From contig JAFTFL010000002.1 of the NCBI GenBank assembly GCA_017449525.1, positions 124,001 to 188,000 of the forward strand: 64,000 bases of DNA, read 5' to 3'. A program made the position numbers and the translations under genes. The notes under the pieces were generated by a model, which had not been told where the DNA came from, made no database searches, and saw only the letters and a program-made list of their open reading frames with translations. Numbering within the stretch: the stretch's first letter is position 1; each line of letters opens with the position of its first letter. Origin of the DNA: Bacteroidales bacterium. GTDB lineage: Bacteria > Bacteroidota > Bacteroidia > Bacteroidales > P3. Below are positions 1 through 8,202 of the stretch, piece by piece.

Positions 1-101
1 CTGAGAAAGCAGCTCAGAAGGAGCGTGCAAAGGCCGAGAAAGAGGCAAAGAAAGCGCAAGAAAAGGCCGCCAAGAGCAGCAAGAAAGCGAAAAACAAGTA
101 G
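1..101 (+). CDS. C-terminal tail of a Lys/Ala/Glu-rich protein (5' truncated by window edge)
   Basis: Frame 3 is open from the window edge to a TAG at 99-101. It encodes about 32 residues made almost only of Lys, Ala, Glu and Gln, with runs such as AEKEAKKAQEKAAKSSKKAKNK. A basic, probably helical or disordered tail like this is seen on several Bacteroidales cytoplasmic and envelope proteins. The family cannot be named from the tail alone. A strong terminator follows 55 bp downstream, which supports this being a real gene end. Confidence 0.6.
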   Translation, partial: EKAAQKERAKAEKEAKKAQEKAAKSSKKAKNK

Positions 102-156
102 AGCCTGCACGCAGCTTCACGAGCGTCGGCCATACACCGACTGCCCGATTTCAACC

Positions 157-198
157 AGGCGGGCACCTGTAATAAGGCAGGTGCTCGCCTCTGTTTTT
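157..198 (+). terminator. Rho-independent terminator
   Basis: A 13-bp stem (157-169 with 178-190, one G-U pair) closes an 8-base loop and is followed by TCTGTTTTT. It ends the transcript of the truncated gene at the window start. Confidence 0.8.
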
Positions 199-310
199 AG
201 CCTGTGTGCTTGGCGTATTATAGCCGCGAGTGTGCAGCGGCAAGTATTTGGGTGGCACTCTGTTATGTTTGGCGCTGTGTGGAACGGGAGTGTATGTGCT
301 GAAAAAGTTG

Positions 311-318
311 TACTTTTG
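311..318 (+). promoter_or_regulatory. Promoter-like -7 box (TACTTTTG) facing repeat array 1
   Basis: TACTTTTG matches the Bacteroidetes -7 consensus TAnnTTTG. No TTTG -33 box lies at the usual 19-21 bp spacing. Downstream on the same strand there is no gene, only the 22-bp repeat array starting about 130 bp away, followed by the 3' end of a convergent gene. Whether it is active is unknown. Confidence 0.35.
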
Positions 319-448
319 CACCTCGGAACATCATTTGATTGCGCCGGTAGGTGCCGCCCAGTGGCGATGCGAAGTTCCCTCTAATGAGGGGTGTCGACAG
401 TTTCTTTCCCTTACGTTTTTGTGATGCGAATCCTTGCCCCGATGAGTC

Positions 449-646
449 TACACCGATGGGCGATGAGGACGATGCTGTTGGGCGTTGGGCGCGGTGTCGT
501 AGTGCTCAGAGTCCTCTATTCTGCAATCTTTCGGAGAACCATGTTGTTTCGGACGTTTTTTGCCGTACGGCATCGGCCTAAAAAACGTGCGCCATCGGCC
601 CCAATGCTGTACGGCATCGGATCCGATGGTGTAGGGGATGTGGTGC
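449..646. repeat. 22-bp periodic palindromic repeat array 1
   Basis: Units begin every 22 bp at 449, 471, 493, 515, 537, 559, 581, 603 and 625. The best units (559, 581, 603, 471) match GATGCYGTACGGCATCGG plus four variable bases. The flanking units are more degraded but keep the phase: the centre of the dyad falls at 478, 500, 522, 544, 566, 588, 610 and 632. No credible gene lies in 199-719. Because 22 is not a multiple of 3, the array cannot be a protein repeat. Confidence 0.75.
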
Positions 647-719
647 GAGGGGCGCACTGCGTAGGCGAGTGTGGGGAAACGAGGGGTGGGGCAGGGCGCG
701 TGGCGGTGAGTGGTTGGGC

Positions 720-1628
720 TCACTTGGCTGCAGGTGCAGCAGCCCTGCTACTATTGACCAGGACAACTCCGCCTACCACCATACAAGCTGCCAGAACTTT
801 TTGCCACGTGATCCTGTCCATGCCGATGCTGATACTGATGATGGTGGCCACGATGGGTTGGGTGTAGCTGTACATGCTGACGAGGGTCGGCCGTATGTTC
901 TTCTGTCCGATGGGTATCAGGAAGTAGGCCACAAAGGTGGCCATCACAATGAGGTAGGCCAATTCGCTCAGCATGCGGGGTGTAACCAGTGTCCACTGCA
1001 CACCGTGTACCTGTGGGAGCGCTAAGGGGAGCGAACACAGCGCGGCAAACAGGAACATCCACTTCATGAAGGTTACTGCCCTGTAGCGTGCAATGAGCGG
1101 TCGAAAGATGCCGAGGTAGAGGGCGAAACTGGCCGAGTTGAGCAGTACAAAGAGAATGCCAATGGGGCTGGTGTGCTCCACGCGTGCTTCCGCATGGATG
1201 GACTGCAGTATCAGAAATACTACGCCCACAAAGCTGAGGGCTACGCCCCCCGCCTTCTTGGTGGTGATAGGCTCTTTCAGCACGACGGCGGCCACCAACA
1301 TGGTCATGATGGGCGTTACGGAGTTGATGACCGACAGGTCTACCGGTGCGGTGTAGCCTATGGCAGTCAAGAATGTCCACTGGGGTATCACCAGGCCGAG
1401 CAGCGAGGCTCCCAAGATGGGCAACAGGTCGCCCCGTGCCACCTTTTCCTTCGGCAGTACGAGACTGAGTAGCCAAAAGAGCATGGCCACCACGATGCAT
1501 CGTATCGACGTTATTACGATAGGTGGAAAGGCATCGGTAGTGGCAATGTCGCGACAGACGATGATGTTGAACGCAAAGATGATGTAGGTTGTCAGACAGG
1601 CCAAGTGGCCGATGAGTGTCTTATTCAT
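720..1628 (-). CDS. DMT-superfamily (EamA) transporter
   Basis: This 302-residue protein is almost entirely hydrophobic, with about ten membrane segments in two halves (roughly 8-140 and 155-290). That is the duplicated EamA architecture of drug/metabolite transporters. The family exports or imports small metabolites in the inner membrane; the substrate is not predictable. It is the last gene of an operon, 50 bp after dapD, and runs toward repeat array 1. Amino-acid export is a fair guess beside a lysine/DAP gene, but it is only context. It starts at ATG 1628. Confidence 0.88.
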   Translation of the reverse strand: MNKTLIGHLACLTTYIIFAFNIIVCRDIATTDAFPPIVITSIRCIVVAMLFWLLSLVLPKEKVARGDLLPILGASLLGLVIPQWTFLTAIGYTAPVDLSVINSVTPIMTMLVAAVVLKEPITTKKAGGVALSFVGVVFLILQSIHAEARVEHTSPIGILFVLLNSASFALYLGIFRPLIARYRAVTFMKWMFLFAALCSLPLALPQVHGVQWTLVTPRMLSELAYLIVMATFVAYFLIPIGQKNIRPTLVSMYSYTQPIVATIISISIGMDRITWQKVLAACMVVGGVVLVNSSRAAAPAAK

Positions 1629-1678
1629 GCTTTATGCCAACGGTTGGAACGGCGAATGTGGTTGGGGAGCAACGTGTG

Positions 1679-2488
1679 CTATTGTTGCAGGAAATCGCGC
1701 AGTGCGTCGTTGAGCGACGTCTTCTTGTCGGTGCTCTCCTTGCGGTGGCCTATGATGAGTGCACATCCCACCTGATAGTCGCCAGCTGGGAAATGCTTGG
1801 TGTAGCTGCCCGGCACCACCACGCTGCGTGCCGGCACGTGCCCGCGATACTCGGTTGGTGTGCTTGTTGTTACGTCAATGATGTGAGTGCTTGCCGTCAG
1901 AATGGTGTTGGCCGCAAGCACCGCTTCGCGCTCCACACGGACGCCCTCCACCACGACACAGCGCGAGCCGATGAAGCAGTGGTCCTCAATGATGACAGGG
2001 GCAGCCTGCAGCGGCTCCAGCACGCCGCCGATGCCTACACCACCGCTCAGATGTACGCTTGCTCCGATTTGAGCACAACTGCCCACCGTGGCCCAAGTGT
2101 CGACCATAGTGCCTTCGCCTACATATGCCCCGATGTTGACATAGGAGGGCATCAGAATGGCTCCGCGGCTGATGTGGGCCCCGTAGCGTGCCACCGCAGG
2201 GGGCACCACGCGTACTCCCTGCTCGGCATAGTGCTTCTTGAGGGGCATCTTGTCGTGGTACTCCATGGGGCCAGCCTCGAGGGTCGTCATGTCGCACAGC
2301 GAAAAGTATAGGAGCACAGCCTTCTTGACCCACTCGTTGACCTTCCAGCCTTCAGCGCATGGCTCTGCCACACGCAGGATGCCTTTGTCAAGATTCTCGA
2401 TGGTGTCTTTCACAGCCGTTGCTGCGGACGGTTCATGCAGCAGCTCGCGATGGTCGAAAGCCTGCTCAATAAGTTCTTGTTGTGTCAT
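1679..2488 (-). CDS. dapD: 2,3,4,5-tetrahydropyridine-2,6-dicarboxylate N-succinyltransferase
   Basis: The cytoplasmic enzyme succinylates tetrahydrodipicolinate, the committed step of the succinylase branch of diaminopimelate/lysine synthesis that feeds peptidoglycan. The 269 residues match the usual DapD length. The N-terminal helical part carries the KGILRVAEP region. Hexapeptide repeats of a left-handed beta-helix run from about 100 to 215 (SRGAILMPSYVNIGAYVGEG). It lies 27 bp after the acyl-CoA reductase-like gene in the same operon. dapA, an upstream step, is elsewhere in the window at 32.0-32.9 kb. Confidence 0.96.
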   Translation of the reverse strand: MTQQELIEQAFDHRELLHEPSAATAVKDTIENLDKGILRVAEPCAEGWKVNEWVKKAVLLYFSLCDMTTLEAGPMEYHDKMPLKKHYAEQGVRVVPPAVARYGAHISRGAILMPSYVNIGAYVGEGTMVDTWATVGSCAQIGASVHLSGGVGIGGVLEPLQAAPVIIEDHCFIGSRCVVVEGVRVEREAVLAANTILTASTHIIDVTTSTPTEYRGHVPARSVVVPGSYTKHFPAGDYQVGCALIIGHRKESTDKKTSLNDALRDFLQQ

Positions 2489-2515
2489 GTGATGGAATGT
2501 TTTCTGTATGGGGAA

Positions 2516-3601
2516 TTACATCTTTAACAGCGCGTCGATGATGTCTACGCCGTCGGCAAAGTCGGTCAGTTCCGGTCGCTGGCACTGGCCGAAGCGCACA
2601 GGGCGCATTGTTTCGGGCTGCACCGTCGGCTTTGGGGTAGTGGTGAATGGATGGCCCAAGGCTACGCACTGAATTTCCGAGTTGTGCTGTTCGAGGAATT
2701 GAATAGCCTCAGAGGGAGTGTTGTAGTGGCAGAAGTTCACTACCGACACTGGCGAAGCCGTTGCGTCGCTCTCCTTGAGCAACCAGAATCCTCCGTCGGT
2801 GAAGGGCACTCCGTTCATAAGGAGCAATGCCTTGTGGTAGTCGTACGTGCTGCTGTAGGCATGATGGGAAGAGAGGTTCGCATACCGCTGCGACACCTCT
2901 ATTAGAGTAGAAAAATCGTAGCCCTCTGGTACGAGTAGCAGCGACACATTGCGGCATCCCAATCCAAAGTAGAGAAACAGGTCGTCGCACAAGGCCGACA
3001 GCTCCTCGCGGCTTTCCTGTCCAGAAAGAATGGCCACGGACTGCATGTTGTGCCGCAGCACGTGTGGCACCTTGGAGAAATAGTAGTTGAAATAGTTGAA
3101 ACTGTTGTTGCTGCCTGTGGCTATGGCTCCATCGAAATGAGGCAGAATGCCGTCGACAAAGTCGGTGAACCCCGCCCACTGGGGCTCAATCTCGCATAGG
3201 AGCTGGTTGACGGCAGGCAGCAGCACATCGTCTTTTTGTGAAAGCTTGACGAGTGCCGAGTGTCCGCAAAGCAACGTGCTCATCCAGTCGTGCATACCCA
3301 CCAGCGGTATGTTGCCAGCCATGATGATGGCTATGCGTAGCGGGTGGTGCTGCTCGGAAGGAACGGCAAGGCAGAGCTTGCGCAACGAGTCGGTGCGCAG
3401 GCTTTCGCTCCAAGCCTTGAGCGAGTGGCGAATCATGTCCTCGGTGAACCAGTGATTTTTTTGCTCTGCCTGATGGATGGCGGCGAGCAGATTGCGGCTT
3501 GCGGCCGACAACTCGGAAGTTCTATCCCGGTCTGTTTGAAGAATATTGTGGAAGGCAACTCCCAGCCGGGCAAAACTCTCGATGCGTTTATCCTTGTTCA
3601 T
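2516..3601 (-). CDS. LuxC-like acyl-CoA reductase
   Basis: This 361-residue protein matches the LuxC/acyl-CoA reductase family, which reduces an activated acyl group to an aldehyde with NAD(P)H through a Cys thioester. A candidate nucleophile is the Cys at about residue 216 in GLGCRNVS. Many Bacteroidetes carry a LuxC homologue of unknown physiological role, often beside a ferredoxin gene, and none is seen here. It heads the operon with dapD and eamA. An in-frame GTG two codons upstream (3607) is an alternative start; ATG 3601 is preferred. A -7 box lies about 55 bp upstream. Confidence 0.82.
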   Translation of the reverse strand: MNKDKRIESFARLGVAFHNILQTDRDRTSELSAASRNLLAAIHQAEQKNHWFTEDMIRHSLKAWSESLRTDSLRKLCLAVPSEQHHPLRIAIIMAGNIPLVGMHDWMSTLLCGHSALVKLSQKDDVLLPAVNQLLCEIEPQWAGFTDFVDGILPHFDGAIATGSNNSFNYFNYYFSKVPHVLRHNMQSVAILSGQESREELSALCDDLFLYFGLGCRNVSLLLVPEGYDFSTLIEVSQRYANLSSHHAYSSTYDYHKALLLMNGVPFTDGGFWLLKESDATASPVSVVNFCHYNTPSEAIQFLEQHNSEIQCVALGHPFTTTPKPTVQPETMRPVRFGQCQRPELTDFADGVDIIDALLKM

Positions 3602-3655
3602 TCTCACAACTTTTTATGTTCTCTCTACAACAAAAAGCCCTTTTCTTCGTATTTA

Positions 3656-3663
3656 CAAAGGTA
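3656..3663 (-). promoter_or_regulatory. -7 promoter box for the luxC-like/dapD/eamA operon
   Basis: On the minus strand this reads TACCTTTG, a perfect TAnnTTTG box. It lies 55 bp upstream of ATG 3601, inside a 7-bp inverted repeat (CTTCGTA...TACGAAG) that could be an operator. No clear -33 box is visible. Confidence 0.55.
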
Positions 3664-3675
3664 CGAAGATTTTTA

Positions 3676-4767
3676 ATGATGAACCACAACCCCCATACGA
3701 GTTCAGTACGCTGCCCTCACCGCACCACAGGCAGTGTTGCCCATAGCAGATTGCGCTCCACCACCCTAAGGCGTTGGGTGAGAGGTGTCGGTGCGATGTT
3801 GCTCATGGTGTGTTTCTGTGCAGGCTCGGCTGCAGCACAGGACCGCGAAGTAATGTCGACCTTTCAGGCAGAACTGCAGAGGCTCTTCTCCACCGTTACC
3901 AGTGCCGCAACGGACAATGAGCGCTACAACGCAAATGAGCAGGTTGTCCAGTTGTTTGCCAACGCGTTAGAGCAACCCAATTCGTTCTTCTGGACGTGGG
4001 ATTTTGGACGTACAGTCTCGGTGTTGACATCGAAGGACAAACAGTTTCGCATCATCACTTGGCCAGTGCTACGTGATGATGGAGAATACGAGTGCTTTGG
4101 GTTTGTGCAGAGCTACAACGTCAAGGATGAACGCTACGACGTGTTTGAGTTGAACGACAAGAGCGTAGAAATTGTAAATGTGGAGGAGGCTGTGTTGTCG
4201 CCCGAAAACTGGTTGGGCTGTGTATATCAAGAACTTATCGAAACGAAATTTGAAGGCAAGATGTACTACACGCTCATCGGGTGGACCTGTGTAGACAACC
4301 TCACTCAGCGCAAAGTGATAGAACCTATTGCATTCAAAGGCAACGCTTCGCGACCGATGTTTGGACAGGCTCTGTTCCGCAGAGAAAAGAATCGTCGTCG
4401 GGTGGTGCTGGAGTACACACGCACTGCCATGGTCAATGTGCGCTACGATGAGCAGTTTGTGCGTAGTTATGTGAACAAGAAGACCAAGGGTAAAAACGGA
4501 CGCGTCGTCAATACGCAGGAGGCAGTGGACACGAAGAGCCAGATGATTATCTTTGATGAGGTGGATGCCATGATACCGGGTATGGAGGGTCTGTTCCAGT
4601 ACTATGTGCCCACGGGCACCGAGATGGCTTATATATTCCGCGAAGGCAAGTGGGAACTACACCGCAATGCACAGGGGCGCGATGCCAACTCCAAACTCAG
4701 TAAAGAGTTTGCGCCACTGCCCAAGACAGCCCCTGCCTACCAGCTGCCGGAACAAGACGAAGAATAA
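3676..4767 (+). CDS. Secreted conserved Bacteroidales protein of unknown function
   Basis: The 363-residue product has a basic N-terminus followed by a hydrophobic segment ending in AGSAAAQD (residues about 40-57), a signal peptide. ATG 3676 gives a long n-region; ATG 3796 would start just before the hydrophobic core and is a serious alternative. The mature part is soluble, mixed alpha/beta and rich in Tyr/Trp, with no catalytic motif I recognise. It ends 15 bp before dxs, so the two are probably co-transcribed. Conservation beside dxs is my recollection of related genomes and not provable here. Confidence 0.72.
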   Translation: MMNHNPHTSSVRCPHRTTGSVAHSRLRSTTLRRWVRGVGAMLLMVCFCAGSAAAQDREVMSTFQAELQRLFSTVTSAATDNERYNANEQVVQLFANALEQPNSFFWTWDFGRTVSVLTSKDKQFRIITWPVLRDDGEYECFGFVQSYNVKDERYDVFELNDKSVEIVNVEEAVLSPENWLGCVYQELIETKFEGKMYYTLIGWTCVDNLTQRKVIEPIAFKGNASRPMFGQALFRREKNRRRVVLEYTRTAMVNVRYDEQFVRSYVNKKTKGKNGRVVNTQEAVDTKSQMIIFDEVDAMIPGMEGLFQYYVPTGTEMAYIFREGKWELHRNAQGRDANSKLSKEFAPLPKTAPAYQLPEQDEE

Positions 4768-4782
4768 CTATTCCCGAACACG

Positions 4783-6702
4783 TTGAACGCTCCCATACTA
4801 CCACACATAGATAGCCCCGCCGACATCAAGGGTCTTACTGTTGAGGAACTGAACACCCTGTCGGCCGAGGTGCGGCAATACATCATCGACACATTGGCCA
4901 CCCATCCAGGGCACCTTGCCTCCTCGCTTGGCACGGTGGAACTGACGGTGGCACTGCACTACGTATTCAATACCCCAGAGGATAAACTGGTATGGGACGT
5001 GGGGCACCAGGCATACGCCCACAAGATATTGACGGGTCGGCGCGACCGGTTCCCGTCCATACGTACTTACGGCGGCTTGAGTGGTTTTCCGCGCATGGAC
5101 GAGTCGCCCTATGATGCCTTCGGCACAGGACACTCCTCTACCTCTATCTCGGCAGCACTGGGCATGGCTGTGGCCTCTGCACTACAGCACGACACCACAC
5201 GGCAACACATAGCCGTCATAGGCGACGGGTCAATGACTGGTGGCGAAGCTTTTGAAGCACTAAACAATGCGGGAGTGTCGCGTGCCAACATCTTGGTAAT
5301 CCTTAACGACAACGGCATCTCGATAGATAAAGCAGTGGGGGGACTCTCACGCTACCTCACTCGGCTGTCGTCATCACCACGCTATAACGCGATGAAAGAA
5401 CGGGTGTGGAATTCGCTCAGTGGGGCAGATGGGTTTTCAATCAAGAAGAGGCAGCGCCGCTTCTTTCAGCGACTCACCTCAACCGCAAAGACAGCTCTGC
5501 TGGGAGGCAGCAATCTGTTCGAATCTCTCGGCTTCCGTTACTTCGGCCCCATTGATGGACACAACGTGGAAGAGCTCGTGGGAATGCTCGAAAGACTGAA
5601 GACTATGTCGGGTCCCCGTTTGCTCCATGTGGTTACCAAGAAGGGGAAAGGACTACCGCTGGCGGAGCAGAACCCCGTAACCTACCACGCCCCGGGACTG
5701 TACAATTCAAAGACAGGATGCCGACTGACGAAGGCACAGGAGGAGGAACGTCCGCTGACTTACCACGAAGTGTTTGGACGAACCATTATCGAACTGGCCG
5801 AGATGAATCCCGCCATCGTTGCCATTACGCCAGCCATGCTAACAGGTTCGTCGCTCAACATGATGATGGAACAGATGCCCCACCGCGTATTCGATGTGGG
5901 CATTGCCGAGCAGCATGCAGTAACCTTTGCAGCAGGCATGGCAGCTCAAGGTCTGGTGCCTTTCTGCAATATCTACTCGTCGTTTGCACAACGCGCCTAC
6001 GACCAGATAGTGCACGATGTGGCATTGCAGAAGTTGCACGTGGTGTTCTGTTGGGATAGGGCAGGACTGGTGGGCGACGATGGGCCTACACACCACGGCG
6101 TGTTCGACTTGGCTGCATTGCGTCCCATTCCGAACCTTACCATTGCAGCCCCAATGGATGAGAAGGAGTTGCGCGACATGATGTACACGGCACAACAAGC
6201 AGACATGGGACCATTCGCAATCCGTTATCCACGTGGAGCTGTGGTGCATACGGTATGGCAGACTCCGTTCGAGCGGCAGGCTGTGGGCAAGGGTCGTGTG
6301 ATACACGAGGGAGAGAAATTGGCCATTGTAGGAATAGGTCATATTACCAACGCTGTGATAGAGGCTGCCGAATTGTTGCGAGAAAAGCATCGGATGCAGG
6401 TGGGGGTGGTAGACATGCGTTATCTGAAGCCAATCGATGAGAGCCTACTGCATGAACTGTTTGAACGGTACGATTATTTGTTGACCGTGGAGGATGGGGC
6501 TATAATAGGAGGACTTGGGAGTGCAGTTACTGAATGTTACGAGGCTTGGAAGTTCGCTTATAGGCACCACACCGTTCTCATTCGAACGTTGGGCATACCA
6601 GATTGGTTCATTACCCACGGGTCAATAGCACAGCTTCATGCTGAACTTGCACTGGATGCTACAGGAATAGCAGCAGCTGCAGTACAACTGGTCGGTGATT
6701 GA
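4783..6702 (+). CDS. dxs: 1-deoxy-D-xylulose-5-phosphate synthase
   Basis: This thiamine-diphosphate enzyme condenses pyruvate and glyceraldehyde-3-phosphate, the first step of the MEP isoprenoid pathway. The 639 residues are normal for Dxs. Seen: the TPP-binding motif GDGSMTGGEAFEALNNAG, GHSSTSIS near the N-terminus, the transketolase pyrimidine domain with EQHAVTFAAG and DRAGLVGDDGPTHHG, and a C-terminal transketolase domain. The only start giving a full N-terminus is TTG 4783; the next in-frame ATG would delete over 100 residues. The polyprenyl synthase at 30.5-31.5 kb uses its downstream products. Confidence 0.96.
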   Translation: MNAPILPHIDSPADIKGLTVEELNTLSAEVRQYIIDTLATHPGHLASSLGTVELTVALHYVFNTPEDKLVWDVGHQAYAHKILTGRRDRFPSIRTYGGLSGFPRMDESPYDAFGTGHSSTSISAALGMAVASALQHDTTRQHIAVIGDGSMTGGEAFEALNNAGVSRANILVILNDNGISIDKAVGGLSRYLTRLSSSPRYNAMKERVWNSLSGADGFSIKKRQRRFFQRLTSTAKTALLGGSNLFESLGFRYFGPIDGHNVEELVGMLERLKTMSGPRLLHVVTKKGKGLPLAEQNPVTYHAPGLYNSKTGCRLTKAQEEERPLTYHEVFGRTIIELAEMNPAIVAITPAMLTGSSLNMMMEQMPHRVFDVGIAEQHAVTFAAGMAAQGLVPFCNIYSSFAQRAYDQIVHDVALQKLHVVFCWDRAGLVGDDGPTHHGVFDLAALRPIPNLTIAAPMDEKELRDMMYTAQQADMGPFAIRYPRGAVVHTVWQTPFERQAVGKGRVIHEGEKLAIVGIGHITNAVIEAAELLREKHRMQVGVVDMRYLKPIDESLLHELFERYDYLLTVEDGAIIGGLGSAVTECYEAWKFAYRHHTVLIRTLGIPDWFITHGSIAQLHAELALDATGIAAAAVQLVGD

Positions 6703-6795
6703 TGCCCCAGAGAGAAATGGGTGCAGTAGGTCTGTTGTGGTTGCAATAACGCTCTGATGCGTATGCAAAAGTGCCTTACTTTGAAATAAATTGTG

Positions 6796-6803
6796 TAAAT
6801 TTG
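6796..6803 (+). promoter_or_regulatory. -7 promoter box upstream of arginine deiminase gene
   Basis: TAAATTTG fits TAnnTTTG and sits 85 bp upstream of ATG 6888 in the 185-bp gap after dxs. The -33 region is weak. Confidence 0.45.
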
Positions 6804-6887
6804 CAAAGTCTGTTTTTACTCTGCAGGTGAGGTGTCAATCCTCGACATGAGTAGAGTAGACGTTATGATACACAGAGAAAGACGTAT

Positions 6888-8147
6888 ATGAATAAACTCT
6901 TGCCTGTACAACTAAACTCTGAAATTGGCAGACTGCGTGCTGTTTTAATGCACCGTCCTGGTCTCGAAATAGAGGCCATGACGCCCGCCAATGCTCACAC
7001 AGCACTATACAGCGACATACTGAACCTTACCATTACGCGGCGGGAATATGCACGTTTTGCGGGGGCTCTGGAGAAATGTACCCAAGTGTATTATGTGGAG
7101 GATTTGCTCACTGACCTGGTGAAGCATGATGACATCATGGAGGTGCTCATCAAGTCGAACTGCTCGGCCGACGGTGCGGAGCAGGTGTACGATGAGTTGG
7201 CTGCACTTAGTCCAGAGCAACTATCGAAGGCTTTAATTGAAGGATATGTGCAGGGTGGGAAGAACATTACGCCCAACGAAGTCCGTCTGAATGCGAACTA
7301 TGCCCTCAAGCCATTGTACAATCTGTTCTTCACGCGCGATGCCTCTTCCTGTGTGTACAGCAGGGCTTTAATCAACTCTATGTCATTTGATGTTCGCGCG
7401 CGCGAATCCTTATTATATAGTGCAATATTCAGTGAGTCGTTCCGTGCAGGCACATTTTGCGCCATGGATGCCGACCCCAAGGCACGTACCGAAGGTGGCG
7501 ATGTGCAGGTGGTTCGAGACGATTTGCTATGCGTGGGATGCGGCATTCGTACGAATAAACGTGGAATCAACTACCTCTTGCATCATGCAAATCCAGAAAA
7601 GGAACGTTTCAGCATAGTGGTACAGGAGCTTCCACACAAGCCCGACTCATTCATTCATCTGGATATGGTATTCACATTCCTCGGGCCTCACGCCTGCATG
7701 GTCTACGAGCCAATGCTGAGCAAGACAGGACTGTTCTCAAACATGGACACCTATGTATTGACCCGAGAAGGGGACAGGGTAACGACTACCTCTTATCCTG
7801 ACATATTGACGGCCCTGGCTGCACAGGGTGTCAACCTGCAACCCGTCCTGTGCGGCAATGCAGTGGCAAGAGTGGCAGATAGAGAACAGTGGCATAGTGG
7901 AGCCAACTTCTTTGCCTTCGGCGAAGATCATGTCATAGGCTACAGTCGCAACGAGGGGACTATTTCGGCTCTGAACCATGCGGGATATGAGGTGCTCGAT
8001 GCAGAGGCCGTGGCTTTAGGAAAGCTTGACCCGTGGCAGTACGAGAAAGCCGTGGTAACCTTTGATGCGTCGGAATTACCTCGTGCAGGAGGTGGTGCTC
8101 GGTGCATGACTTGCCCAATTAATCGTGAGGAAACTTCTTGGGATTAG
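6888..8147 (+). CDS. arcA: Arginine deiminase
   Basis: The enzyme hydrolyses free arginine to citrulline and ammonia in the cytoplasm, often for acid tolerance and energy. The 419-residue length and motifs fit bacterial ADI: FFTRDAS near 148, EGGD near 204, HLDMVF near 265 and the C-terminal nucleophile in GGARCMTCP (Cys406). No ornithine carbamoyltransferase, carbamate kinase or arginine/ornithine antiporter lies beside it, so a full ADI pathway is not encoded here. It has no signal peptide, so it is not a secreted peptidyl-arginine deiminase. Confidence 0.92.
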   Translation: MNKLLPVQLNSEIGRLRAVLMHRPGLEIEAMTPANAHTALYSDILNLTITRREYARFAGALEKCTQVYYVEDLLTDLVKHDDIMEVLIKSNCSADGAEQVYDELAALSPEQLSKALIEGYVQGGKNITPNEVRLNANYALKPLYNLFFTRDASSCVYSRALINSMSFDVRARESLLYSAIFSESFRAGTFCAMDADPKARTEGGDVQVVRDDLLCVGCGIRTNKRGINYLLHHANPEKERFSIVVQELPHKPDSFIHLDMVFTFLGPHACMVYEPMLSKTGLFSNMDTYVLTREGDRVTTTSYPDILTALAAQGVNLQPVLCGNAVARVADREQWHSGANFFAFGEDHVIGYSRNEGTISALNHAGYEVLDAEAVALGKLDPWQYEKAVVTFDASELPRAGGGARCMTCPINREETSWD

Positions 8148-8202
8148 CCTTGTACGCTGATTTATTTAATCAAAAGAATAAAACAACATTTTCTAATACA
8201 CA

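Noticed and set aside
391..867. Open frames across repeat array 1
   Set aside because: They overlap the EamA gene end and exist because the repeat lacks stops in some frames; 22 bp is not a codon multiple and there is no conserved product.
6888..8147. Peptidyl-arginine deiminase as in Porphyromonas gingivalis
   Set aside because: No signal peptide or sorting domain, and motifs are those of free-arginine deiminase.
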